From Roseovarius mucosus (GTDB lineage Bacteria; Pseudomonadota; Alphaproteobacteria; Rhodobacterales; Rhodobacteraceae), in the NCBI RefSeq assembly GCF_002080415.1, contig NZ_CP020474.1, positions 1,178,001 through 1,242,000 on the forward strand: DNA of 64,000 nucleotides. Direction: 5' to 3'. Position numbers and translations under genes: made by a program. Below, one piece after another: positions 15,089 to 23,463 of the stretch. Below the pieces are notes generated by a model. It saw only the letters and a program-made list of their open reading frames with translations. It was not told the origin of the DNA and searched no databases. Position 1 is the stretch's first letter. The number at the start of each line of letters is the position of its first letter.

Positions 15089-17335
15089 ATGCCAACGACC
15101 TTTAATTGGATCTTTTTAGGGACCGAGACGGATTTTCTTGATCCGACCGAAGGCAACAGCAATGCCGAGAACGCAGCCCTTTTCGAAAACCGCACCTATG
15201 GCAACGCATTAGACCCGCTGTATCAACGCATTTCCAGCGTCACAACCATCAACAACGGTGGCGCAGTCGGTGCGCTCGACATGAACAACACCGTCACCAA
15301 TGACGCCTTTACCACCGACATCGGGGCCGGAACCCAGACCTTTACATTCGATGGGTTGAGCGTTTTCAACGCCACCCTCACCTATGCCAATGGCACAACA
15401 GCCGTGGTGACGGCCGTTATTGCACAATCCACCACCGGCGAATTGTTTCTGGCCCCCGAGATCAGCTTCAACGCCGATGTCACCGCCTTCGAGGCCGGGC
15501 CGATTGTTTCCATCACGCTCGACAGCGTCAATGCAAGCACCAATACCAACCTTGGCGCGGATCGTCTTGCGCAGGCCTGGGATAACGGCGTCGTGGATGG
15601 CACCGGCGGCAATGACCTCATCAACGGAAGCTATATCGAACCCATAGCCAACGGCTCTGACCGGGTAGACAATGGCGACGGCGTAAGCGGTCCGGGCTTT
15701 AACGACGATGTCATCAATGCAGGCGCGGGCAATGACACCGTGCTCGCGGGCCTTGGCAACGATTCCGTGCAGGGTGGCACCGGCGCCGATAGCCTGAGCG
15801 GCGAAAGCGGCAATGACACGCTGCTGGGCCAAGGCGGCAACGACACGCTGATCGGCGGCAATGGCGATGACAGTCTTGAGGGCGGCGCGGGCAATGATGT
15901 GCTTTACGGCGATGGCGGCACCGCCACACGCTGGAGCTATGATGTCTACACCCGCGATTTCACCTCGGCCAACGGGCAGGCTTTCACCATCGAAAGCGGC
16001 ACCTTGGCAGGCTCTGGGACCTCTGCGGGGTTTGATGTCACCGGACACGGCCAACAGGCCACAGGCCAGGCCGATCCAAATGATTACGGCATCATCTATA
16101 CCTCCAATCTCATCGCCTCTGCCGATGGGGTCTACCGCTTTGCCACCACGTCAGACGATGGTTCAACCATCCGTATCCTCGACAGCAACGGCGACCCGCT
16201 GACCTTTACCAACCAGATCGGCACCACCGGATCATTTCTCGACAACGATTTCCATCAGGCCGCGACAACCCGCTTTGGCGATGTCACGCTAGAGGCGGGC
16301 CAAAGCTATACCATCGAGGTGCGCTATTGGGAAAACCTTGGCGGCAACGTGCTCTCGGGCACGGTCACCCTGCCCGGCGGCGCGGTGCAGGATCTTGCAA
16401 CCAGTGCGCTCATCGTCGGCAGCGACGCGATTGAGGGCAATGATTTCCTGGATGGCGGCGCGGGTGCCGACCTTCTGTTTGGCGAGGGCGGCAATGACAC
16501 GCTGATCGCGGGCGAGAATGACACGCTGATCGGCGGCGACGGCGATGATCTCTTTGTGATCGAAACCCCGGCTGAGGCCGGCACCGGCACGATCACCATC
16601 ATCGGCGGCGAAGGGGCCGAGACAAACGGCGATACGCTCTTTTTGTCACCCGAGGCGCGCAAGGCCGACATCACGTTTACCAATACCGATGATGCGGCGG
16701 GCGGTCTCTCGGGCAGCTTTACCCTCAGCGATGGCACGGTGGTCAATTTCTCGGAAATCGAGAACATCATCTGCTTCACCCCCGGCATCCGCTTGTTGAC
16801 CCCCCATGGCGAGCGCGCGGTTGAATCCTTGCGCGCGGGCGATCTGGTGATCACCCGCGATCATGGCCCCCAAGCAATCCGTTGGATCGGACGGCGCACC
16901 GTGCCGGGAACCGGTCGCTTTGCGCCCGTGCGCGTGGCAGCCCACGTGCTCGACGGGGGGCGCGCGCCGCTCTTGGTCTCGCCGCAACACCGCTTTCTCT
17001 TCACGGGCTACAAGGCCGAGCTGCTGTTTGGCTGTGACGAGGTCTTGATCGCGGCACGGCATCTGGTCGATGGCCTGGCCGTCACCCAAGAGGATCAGGC
17101 AACCGTGACCTATATCCATGTCATGTTCGACCGCCATGAAGTGATCTATGCCGAAGGCGCGGCCACCGAGAGCTTTCATGCAGGCGACATCGGCATATCG
17201 GCCATTACGGATCAGGCGCGCGAAGAGATGTTCGCGATCTTCCCAGAGTTGCGCAGCAATCCCAATGCCTATGGCGACACCGCGCGCCCCTGCCTCAAAC
17301 GGCACGAGGCACGTCTTTTGCAACCCTGCGGATAA
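15089..17335 (+). CDS. Secreted RTX calcium-binding protein with C-terminal Hint_2 (Hedgehog/intein) domain
   Basis: A 748-residue acidic protein with no Sec signal, as expected for type I secretion. In order: a beta-rich N-terminal region (1-165); the opening of a module shared with the next gene and RTX nonapeptides (GGxGNDxLx type) at approximately 171-277; a PA14-like insert (approximately 281-440; YRFATTSDDGSTIRILDS, then YTIEVRYWEN); more RTX (approximately 447-488); and a Hint_2 domain from Cys562 (CFTPGIRLLTPHGERAVESL, GDLVITRDHG, VSPQHRFLF). Hint domains can self-cleave; autoprocessing here is inferred. The start matches the N-terminus of the next gene (MPTTFNWIFLGT versus MATTFDLFVLGT). 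No secretion genes are nearby. Confidence 0.9.
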   Translation: MPTTFNWIFLGTETDFLDPTEGNSNAENAALFENRTYGNALDPLYQRISSVTTINNGGAVGALDMNNTVTNDAFTTDIGAGTQTFTFDGLSVFNATLTYANGTTAVVTAVIAQSTTGELFLAPEISFNADVTAFEAGPIVSITLDSVNASTNTNLGADRLAQAWDNGVVDGTGGNDLINGSYIEPIANGSDRVDNGDGVSGPGFNDDVINAGAGNDTVLAGLGNDSVQGGTGADSLSGESGNDTLLGQGGNDTLIGGNGDDSLEGGAGNDVLYGDGGTATRWSYDVYTRDFTSANGQAFTIESGTLAGSGTSAGFDVTGHGQQATGQADPNDYGIIYTSNLIASADGVYRFATTSDDGSTIRILDSNGDPLTFTNQIGTTGSFLDNDFHQAATTRFGDVTLEAGQSYTIEVRYWENLGGNVLSGTVTLPGGAVQDLATSALIVGSDAIEGNDFLDGGAGADLLFGEGGNDTLIAGENDTLIGGDGDDLFVIETPAEAGTGTITIIGGEGAETNGDTLFLSPEARKADITFTNTDDAAGGLSGSFTLSDGTVVNFSEIENIICFTPGIRLLTPHGERAVESLRAGDLVITRDHGPQAIRWIGRRTVPGTGRFAPVRVAAHVLDGGRAPLLVSPQHRFLFTGYKAELLFGCDEVLIAARHLVDGLAVTQEDQATVTYIHVMFDRHEVIYAEGAATESFHAGDIGISAITDQAREEMFAIFPELRSNPNAYGDTARPCLKRHEARLLQPCG

Positions 17336-17694
17336 GGCCCCTAAATTGTCGCGCTTGGGTGCCGTTAAAGTGTCTGAAAAGAGCCCAAGAAACACCAAGC
17401 CGCGACATTAACACTTTTCCAAAGGGTAGAGACTATGATCCTCGGGGATGTTGTTCTCAAAGTGTCAGTGCGTGGAGAGTGAGTATTTATGTTTAATTTC
17501 AATAGAATAACGCCTGCATTACCTCTCGCCTCTCGCGGGATGGTCTTGGCATGGACGCGGTCAGGGGCGGCGGGGGTGATTACGCCCGGAAAATCCACCG
17601 GCTGAGGTCAGGCGCATCGCACCTCTCCGATTGATCCTTTCAAAACGCTCTTAGCAGCCGCGTACCGCCTTCAAAGACAGCGAGACAGCAGACC
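17336..17694. other. 359-bp spacer between the two RTX genes
   Basis: AT-richer than its neighbours. CTTGGG near 17354 can pair with CCCAAG about 23 nt later, a weak hairpin that could end the first RTX transcript. A short open frame with a fair ribosome site lies at 17489-17605. The last 60 bp presumably carry the leader of the second RTX gene, whose ATG has a weak GA-rich site. I see no tRNA, IS end or riboswitch. Confidence 0.5.
17489..17605 (+). CDS. Possible 38-residue small protein
   Basis: ATG preceded by GGAGAG at about 9-nt spacing, then 38 codons to TGA, with residues such as MFNFNRITPALPLASRGM and a Gly/Ser-rich end. There is no recognisable domain. The ribosome site and the isolated position between two large secreted-protein genes are the only support, and chance is quite possible. 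Confidence 0.2.
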   Translation: MFNFNRITPALPLASRGMVLAWTRSGAAGVITPGKSTG

Positions 17695-20600
17695 ATGGCC
17701 ACGACCTTCGACCTCTTTGTGCTTGGCACGGCCCCACAAATCGACACGATCGAAGGCAACCTCACATCCGAGAACCATGGGGCCCTCGAGGGGCTCGTGT
17801 TCGGCAGCACCGCCAATCCGCTGGCGGGGACTGTGGCGACGCTCTCACCCGATATCGACCTGCTGCTCTTTCCTGATTACACCGGCGGGGCCACGTCCAA
17901 CGCCTATGATTCCAACAACTTCCTGAGCAACGAAGAATTCGTCATCGGCGGCGTGCGCTACACGCATGACGCCACGATGATCTACAACAACACGGTCATC
18001 ACCTATACCGATGGCACAACGGCGACCGTCAACGCGATCGTCATGCAAGCCACCAACGGCACCCTTTACCTGCTGCCGCCACCCTCTGGCCCAACCGCCT
18101 ATTCCGACGCGCTCGAAGCCAAACCGATCCTCTCGATCACACTCGGCACCGCCGCCCCGACCAATGGCACCGATGTCTATGGCATGACAGCGGATCGCTA
18201 CGACCTCACGTTCTCGGATTACGTGGTCGAGGGCACGACCGGCAACGATCTGATCGACGCTGCCTATCTCGGCGACCCTGAAGGCGACCGGATCGACGAC
18301 ACGGACAATCTGGCCGGCACAAACGCTGATCTGGTCACGGCCGGTCTGGGCAATGACACCGTGCGCGCGGGCGCGGGCAACGATACCGTGTTTGGCAGTG
18401 ACGGCAACGACCTGCTGGATGGTGGCACGGGCAACGATTCGCTCGATGGCGGCAATGGCAACGACACGCTGATCGGGGGGGCCGGGGCGGATACGTTTAT
18501 CGGCGGCACCGGCCTCGACCTCTTGAGTTACGCCACCTCAGGGGCGGCGGTAAACGTCAACCTGCAAACCAATACCCTTACCGGCGGGGATGCGACCGGG
18601 GATGTCATCATCAGCGGTGTGGACGGTATCATCGGCTCGGCCTTTGACGACACGCTTGTGGGCTATGACGACATTTTCGACGGCGGCACCACCACCAACG
18701 TGATCGACGGCGGCGCGGGCAACGATTCCATCGACGGGCGCGACGGGGCCGACTCGCTGCTGGGCGGCAGCGGCGACGACACCATCCTCGGCGGCGGCGG
18801 AAACGATACGATCTATTACGGGTCCGGCAATGACTCGGTCGAGGGGGGCGCGGGCAACGATTTCATCGACGATGCCTTGGGCTTTGACTCGACCGCCGAT
18901 GCCAGCACCGTTTCGGGCGGCGATGGCAACGATACGATCTTTGGCTCTTCGGCGGGCGATATTCTCAGCGGCGATGCGGGCAACGATTCCATCGGTGGCG
19001 AAAGCGGCAATGACCTGATCGACGGGGGCGCAGGCAGCGACACCATTCAAGGTGGCGCGGGCAACGACACGATCCTCACTTCGGGCGGAAACGACAGCCT
19101 GCAGGGGGGCGACGGGGCGGATGTGATCCGCGCCACGGCCACTGATCCCTCTGGCGTCTACAGCTTCAACGTCGATGGTGGATTTGGCGGCGTGGACAAT
19201 GACACGCTCGATCTTTCGGCCCTGATCGCGGATGGCTGGACCATCAGCAGCATGACGCAAAACTCCGAGAATAACGGCAGTCCGGGGTTCAGCGGTCAGA
19301 TCTTCCTCTCCCGCGGGGCCCAGTCGGCGACAATCAACTATACGGACATCGAAAACATCCTTCTGTCCGACTTTATTGTCGAAGGCACGGCAGGCGGCGA
19401 CCTGATTGACCTTAACTATACCGGCGACCCCAATGGCGACCGGGTGGACAATACCGACGCCGCCGACGGATCAAATGACGACGAAATCGTCGCGGGCGCG
19501 GGCGATGACACGATCCTTGCCGGGTCAGGCAATGACACGGTGCTGGGTGAGGATGGGGCCGACCTCATCCTCGGGGCCGCAGGCGACGATTCGCTTTTGG
19601 GCGGTGCCAACAATGACACCATCGCAGGCGGCACCGGGGCCGATACGCTGGATGGCGGCACCGGCAGCAACACGCTGGATTACTCGGGCTCTGCCGGTTC
19701 CGTTACCGTCAATCTCGAAACCAACACCGCCTTCGGGTCGGATGCCGATGGCGATGTCATCAGCAATTTCCAGAATGTCATCGGCTCGAACTTCGGCGAC
19801 ACGATCTCTCTGTCGAACACCTCCGGGACGATCCTCGCGGGCTCCGGCAATGACGGGCTGGCGGGCGGCTCAGGCGACGATACGATCTTTGGTCAGGACG
19901 GGGCCGATACCATTCTCGCAGGCGCTGGCAATGACGTGATCGTTGCGGGCGCAGGCGATGACGAGATTGTTCTTGATGACACGCTGCAAAATGACACGAT
20001 TTTCGGCGGGGACACCGATGAGGTCCTTGGCGACCTGATCAACTTGTCCTCCATCTCCGACGGATTGCTGGTCTACTACTTCGGCGAAGGAGTCGGCTCC
20101 ATCGCCGATGACGTCTCGATGACCGAATTCTCTGGAATCGAACGCTTACTAATGGGCACCGGCGACGATACGGTGGTCGGCTCGGACGGGGTCGAGCAGA
20201 TCATCGGCAATTCCGGCAATGACCTGATCTTTGCTGGCGGCGGCAACGACACGATCTTTTCCGGCTTTGACAATGACTTTGTCGATGGCGGCGCGGGCGA
20301 CGATTCGATTCTTGCCGCCTCGGGCGCGGATACGATCGTGGGCGGCGCGGGCAACGATCAGATCGACCTCGGGCCGGATGAGGCCGACCGCGACCTGCTT
20401 GTTCTGGCCGATGGCTCTGGCAATGATGTGGTCTCCAGCTTCGCCGCCCCCACCGACAATGGCGATGGCACCTATACCAGCGGCGATCTGCTGGATGTGA
20501 CGGGCCTCACTTCGGATGGCACAACACCTGTTACCACCGCCGATGTGACCGTCACCGACACCAATGGCGATGGCACCGGCGATGCGATCCTCACCTTCCC

Positions 20601-22305
20601 CGGCGGTGAGAGCCTGACACTCGTCGGCGTGCCGATGTCCAGTGTCGACAACACCCCCGCCCTTGTGGCCATGGGCATCCCCGACGGGCGCGACTTCATC
20701 GTCGAGGGCACGGATGCGGGCGACCTCATCACCGTCGATTACACCGGCGACCCCGGCGGCGACCGGGTGGACGCCAACGATGCCGCCGACGGCTCTCAGG
20801 ATGATCAGATCATTGCAGGGGCAGGCAATGACACCATAGACGCCGGCGCTGGCAATGATACCGTCTATGGCGGCATCGGGGACGACTCGATTGCCGGGGG
20901 CAGCGGCAACGATACCCTCTTGGGCGAGGACGGCAACGACACCATCAATGGTGGCTTTGGCCAAGACGTCGTCTACGGGGGTGCGGGCGACGACGTGCTG
21001 TCCGTTGCGATTTCGGGGGTTGGTGATCCTCAACACCTCAATGATACGCTCTATGGCGAAGACGGGAACGATCAGCTATTTGGCAGCAACAATAGCCAAT
21101 ATCTCGACGGCGGAGATGGGAACGACACCATCTCGGGCGACTCGGGCATAAATGGAGGCTGGGAATCCGCCTCCGGCAGTTCCGAAACGGATACGTTGAT
21201 TGGCGGCGCTGGAAACGACCTGATCTATTCGGGCTTCACCGGATCGGCTACGCTCGAAACCGGCGACAGCTTGGTTGGCGGCGACGGTAATGACACCCTG
21301 ATCGGGGGGACCGCCAATGACACGATCGAGGGCGGCAATGACAGCGACAGCATCCTCGCGGGGGCTGGCAACGACCGCATATTTGGCGATGCAGGCAACG
21401 ACAGCCTTGATGGCGGCACCGATGCCGATACGCTTTTTGGTGGCACCGGCAATGACACGATCAATGTCAGCCAGGGCGACAGCGCCGAGGGCGGCGATGG
21501 CGACGATTTCTTCCGCCTGACCGACTTGGGCGAAGCCGCGACCGATTCCATCACCCTGATCGGCGGTGAGGGCGACGAGACGCTCGGCGATACGCTCTGG
21601 CTGGGTGAATTCGCAAGCAAGGCCGACATCAGCTTTACCAACACCGATGATGCGGCGGGCGGTCTTGCGGGCACGTTCACCATGGCCGACGGCACCGTGG
21701 TCAACTTCTCCGAGATCGAGAATATCATCTGCTTCACCCCCGGCGCGCGCATTCTCACCCAATGGGGCGAACGCCCGGTCGAGAGCCTGCGCTTGGGCGA
21801 TATGGTTGTCACGCGCGATCACGGGCTGCAACCGATCCGCTGGGTCGGTAAACGCACCGTGGCGGGTCTGGGCGATTTCGCCCCGATTTCCATCGCCTCC
21901 AGCGTGATGGGCGGGCAAGAACCTCTGTTGGTCTCGCCACAACACCGGCTGCTCTTCACCGGCTATCAGGCCGAATTGCTCTTTGGCGAAAGCGAGGTCT
22001 TGGTCGCGGCCAAACATATGGTCAACGGTCGCGACGTAACCGTCAGCCCCCGCGACGCCGTGACCTATATCCACATCATGTTTGACCGGCACGAGATCAT
22101 CTATGCCGACGGCATCGGCACCGAAAGCTTTTATGCTGGCGACATGGCGCTCGGCGCAATCGACGCGGCAGCGCGCGAGGAACTCTTCGCGATCTTCCCG
22201 GAATTGCGCAGCGCGCCGGGCCACCACCGCGACACCGCGCGCAGTTGCTTGCGCCGCCACGAGGCGCAACTCCTGTGTTCCTTGGGAGAGAAAGACGTGG
22301 CCTGA
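17695..22305 (+). CDS. Large secreted RTX calcium-binding protein with C-terminal Hint_2 domain
   Basis: A 1536-residue protein of very low pI and a paralogue of the preceding gene. It has the N-terminal domain (1-175), then long RTX arrays in which GNDTL/GNDSI nonapeptides dominate to about residue 1290. A module of about 65 residues (VEGT..DLI, then GDPxGDRVDxxD, then GAGNDTI) opens three of the arrays, at about residues 178, 562 and 1003. The Hint_2 domain starts at Cys1346 (CFTPGARILTQWGERPVESL) and continues with GDMVVTRDHG and VSPQHRLLF. Calcium folding outside the cell, type I export and Hint autoprocessing are the family expectations. DNA around the Hint start is about 85% identical to the first gene by hand count. 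Confidence 0.9.
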   Translation: MATTFDLFVLGTAPQIDTIEGNLTSENHGALEGLVFGSTANPLAGTVATLSPDIDLLLFPDYTGGATSNAYDSNNFLSNEEFVIGGVRYTHDATMIYNNTVITYTDGTTATVNAIVMQATNGTLYLLPPPSGPTAYSDALEAKPILSITLGTAAPTNGTDVYGMTADRYDLTFSDYVVEGTTGNDLIDAAYLGDPEGDRIDDTDNLAGTNADLVTAGLGNDTVRAGAGNDTVFGSDGNDLLDGGTGNDSLDGGNGNDTLIGGAGADTFIGGTGLDLLSYATSGAAVNVNLQTNTLTGGDATGDVIISGVDGIIGSAFDDTLVGYDDIFDGGTTTNVIDGGAGNDSIDGRDGADSLLGGSGDDTILGGGGNDTIYYGSGNDSVEGGAGNDFIDDALGFDSTADASTVSGGDGNDTIFGSSAGDILSGDAGNDSIGGESGNDLIDGGAGSDTIQGGAGNDTILTSGGNDSLQGGDGADVIRATATDPSGVYSFNVDGGFGGVDNDTLDLSALIADGWTISSMTQNSENNGSPGFSGQIFLSRGAQSATINYTDIENILLSDFIVEGTAGGDLIDLNYTGDPNGDRVDNTDAADGSNDDEIVAGAGDDTILAGSGNDTVLGEDGADLILGAAGDDSLLGGANNDTIAGGTGADTLDGGTGSNTLDYSGSAGSVTVNLETNTAFGSDADGDVISNFQNVIGSNFGDTISLSNTSGTILAGSGNDGLAGGSGDDTIFGQDGADTILAGAGNDVIVAGAGDDEIVLDDTLQNDTIFGGDTDEVLGDLINLSSISDGLLVYYFGEGVGSIADDVSMTEFSGIERLLMGTGDDTVVGSDGVEQIIGNSGNDLIFAGGGNDTIFSGFDNDFVDGGAGDDSILAASGADTIVGGAGNDQIDLGPDEADRDLLVLADGSGNDVVSSFAAPTDNGDGTYTSGDLLDVTGLTSDGTTPVTTADVTVTDTNGDGTGDAILTFPGGESLTLVGVPMSSVDNTPALVAMGIPDGRDFIVEGTDAGDLITVDYTGDPGGDRVDANDAADGSQDDQIIAGAGNDTIDAGAGNDTVYGGIGDDSIAGGSGNDTLLGEDGNDTINGGFGQDVVYGGAGDDVLSVAISGVGDPQHLNDTLYGEDGNDQLFGSNNSQYLDGGDGNDTISGDSGINGGWESASGSSETDTLIGGAGNDLIYSGFTGSATLETGDSLVGGDGNDTLIGGTANDTIEGGNDSDSILAGAGNDRIFGDAGNDSLDGGTDADTLFGGTGNDTINVSQGDSAEGGDGDDFFRLTDLGEAATDSITLIGGEGDETLGDTLWLGEFASKADISFTNTDDAAGGLAGTFTMADGTVVNFSEIENIICFTPGARILTQWGERPVESLRLGDMVVTRDHGLQPIRWVGKRTVAGLGDFAPISIASSVMGGQEPLLVSPQHRLLFTGYQAELLFGESEVLVAAKHMVNGRDVTVSPRDAVTYIHIMFDRHEIIYADGIGTESFYAGDMALGAIDAAAREELFAIFPELRSAPGHHRDTARSCLRRHEAQLLCSLGEKDVA

Positions 22306-22311
22306 CCGAGG

Positions 22312-23088
22312 TCAGGCCGATTTGAGCAGCGGGGCCGCCTGCCCCGATGCCCACGCCCGCACCGCATCGCCAAAGGCGGAAAACAGCGGGCGGCTGACCG
22401 GATCATGCGCGGCATTATATTCCGGATGCCATTGCACCGATAAGGTAAAGCCCGGAGCCCCGTCGATATAGAGCGCCTCTGGCGTGCCATCGGGTGCCCA
22501 ACCGTCGATGACCACACCGCGCCCCGCGCGCAAAATACCCTGCCCATGCAGCGTGTTGGTCATCACCTCTTCGGCCCCCATCAGCCGGTGAAACACCCCG
22601 CCCGAGGTAAAGCGCACCTTGTGGCGCAGGGCGAACTGTTCCTCCATCGTGCCCTCAGGGGGCATCCGATGATTGTCGCGCCCCGGCAAATCGCGAATTT
22701 CAGGATGGAGCGTGCCACCCATGGCAACATTCACCTCCTGAAAACCGCGACAAATGCCCAGGATTGGCTGCCCACGCTCGATACAGGCACGCGCCAGCGG
22801 CAGGGTGATCGCATCGCGCGCACGGTCAAACGCGCCATGCGCTTCGGTCGCGGCCTCACCATATTCCTCGGGGTGCACATTGGGCCGCCCCCCCGTGAGC
22901 AGAAAGCCATCGCAGGTTTCCAGCAACTCTGCGACCGACACATACCGCGCGTCAGCGGGGATGATCAGCGGCATACAGCCCGCAACATCGGCCACCGCGG
23001 AAGAGTTGATCGTTCCGCCCGCATGGGTCGGGTAACGGTTTTCGATCTGGTATTGGTTGGCAATCACACCAACAACCGGGCGTTTCAT
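22312..23088 (-). CDS. Class I glutamine amidotransferase-like hydrolase (PuuD, gamma-glutamyl-GABA hydrolase family)
   Basis: A 258-residue cytoplasmic hydrolase with a complete amidotransferase triad: Cys113 (GICRGFQEVN), His221 and Glu223 (SVQWHPEYN). The LTGGRPNVHPEEYGE block is typical of PuuD/gamma-glutamyl-gamma-aminobutyrate hydrolases of the Puu putrescine pathway. No other puu gene is adjacent, so the substrate is tentative. I chose the ATG at 23088 because GGAAAG precedes it; ATGs further upstream lack a ribosome site and would add about 23 unusual residues. The stop is 7 nt from the end of the convergent RTX gene. Confidence 0.85.
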   Translation of the reverse strand: MKRPVVGVIANQYQIENRYPTHAGGTINSSAVADVAGCMPLIIPADARYVSVAELLETCDGFLLTGGRPNVHPEEYGEAATEAHGAFDRARDAITLPLARACIERGQPILGICRGFQEVNVAMGGTLHPEIRDLPGRDNHRMPPEGTMEEQFALRHKVRFTSGGVFHRLMGAEEVMTNTLHGQGILRAGRGVVIDGWAPDGTPEALYIDGAPGFTLSVQWHPEYNAAHDPVSRPLFSAFGDAVRAWASGQAAPLLKSA

Positions 23089-23267
23089 TCTTGTCTTTCC
23101 AGATTGCGCCACTCGCTCATTCATTTGCATAAAATATACCGCAGAATGGAATAACAAAACACCAATTCCCGCACATGTTTTCGTGCGATGATGCGAATTT
23201 GCCCGAATTTATTGCAGGAACCTTTACCTTTCGGCGCCACTCTGACGCTGTGGGCGGGGGCACCTCG

Positions 23268-23462
23268 TTACTGGTCAAACGCATCCCGACCGGTCGGGTC
23301 TTTCTCGTCCACACCAGCCCTCTTGCGGCTGCGCCGACAGCGTTCGCTGCAGTGGCGCACCTCGTCCCAGACACGCGCCCATTTGCGCCGCCATTCCATC
23401 GGCCGCCCGCAGGTGGCGCAGGTCTTGACCGGCAGGTCAGATTTGCGGGGTGCGCGCGGCAT
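23268..23462 (-). CDS. DUF2256 zinc-ribbon-like small protein
   Basis: A 64-residue basic protein with four cysteines arranged as a likely zinc site (Cys15, Cys18, Cys38, Cys42; KTCATCGRPMEWRRKW and RHCSERCRRSR). This is the DUF2256 family, whose members are often found beside or fused to cryptochrome/photolyase genes. Here the ATG follows the photolyase stop by one base, so the pair is translationally coupled. Function is unknown; an accessory role in photolyase/cryptochrome biology is inferred from the repeated pairing. About 180 bp separate it from the next gene downstream. Confidence 0.85.
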   Translation of the reverse strand: MPRAPRKSDLPVKTCATCGRPMEWRRKWARVWDEVRHCSERCRRSRKRAGVDEKDPTGRDAFDQ

Positions 23463-23463
23463 G

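Noticed and set aside
18220..21480. Regularly spaced short repeats in DNA that could suggest a CRISPR or satellite array
   Set aside because: The periodicity is the 27-bp coding repeat of RTX nonapeptides, in frame and degenerate. There are no identical repeats with unique spacers.
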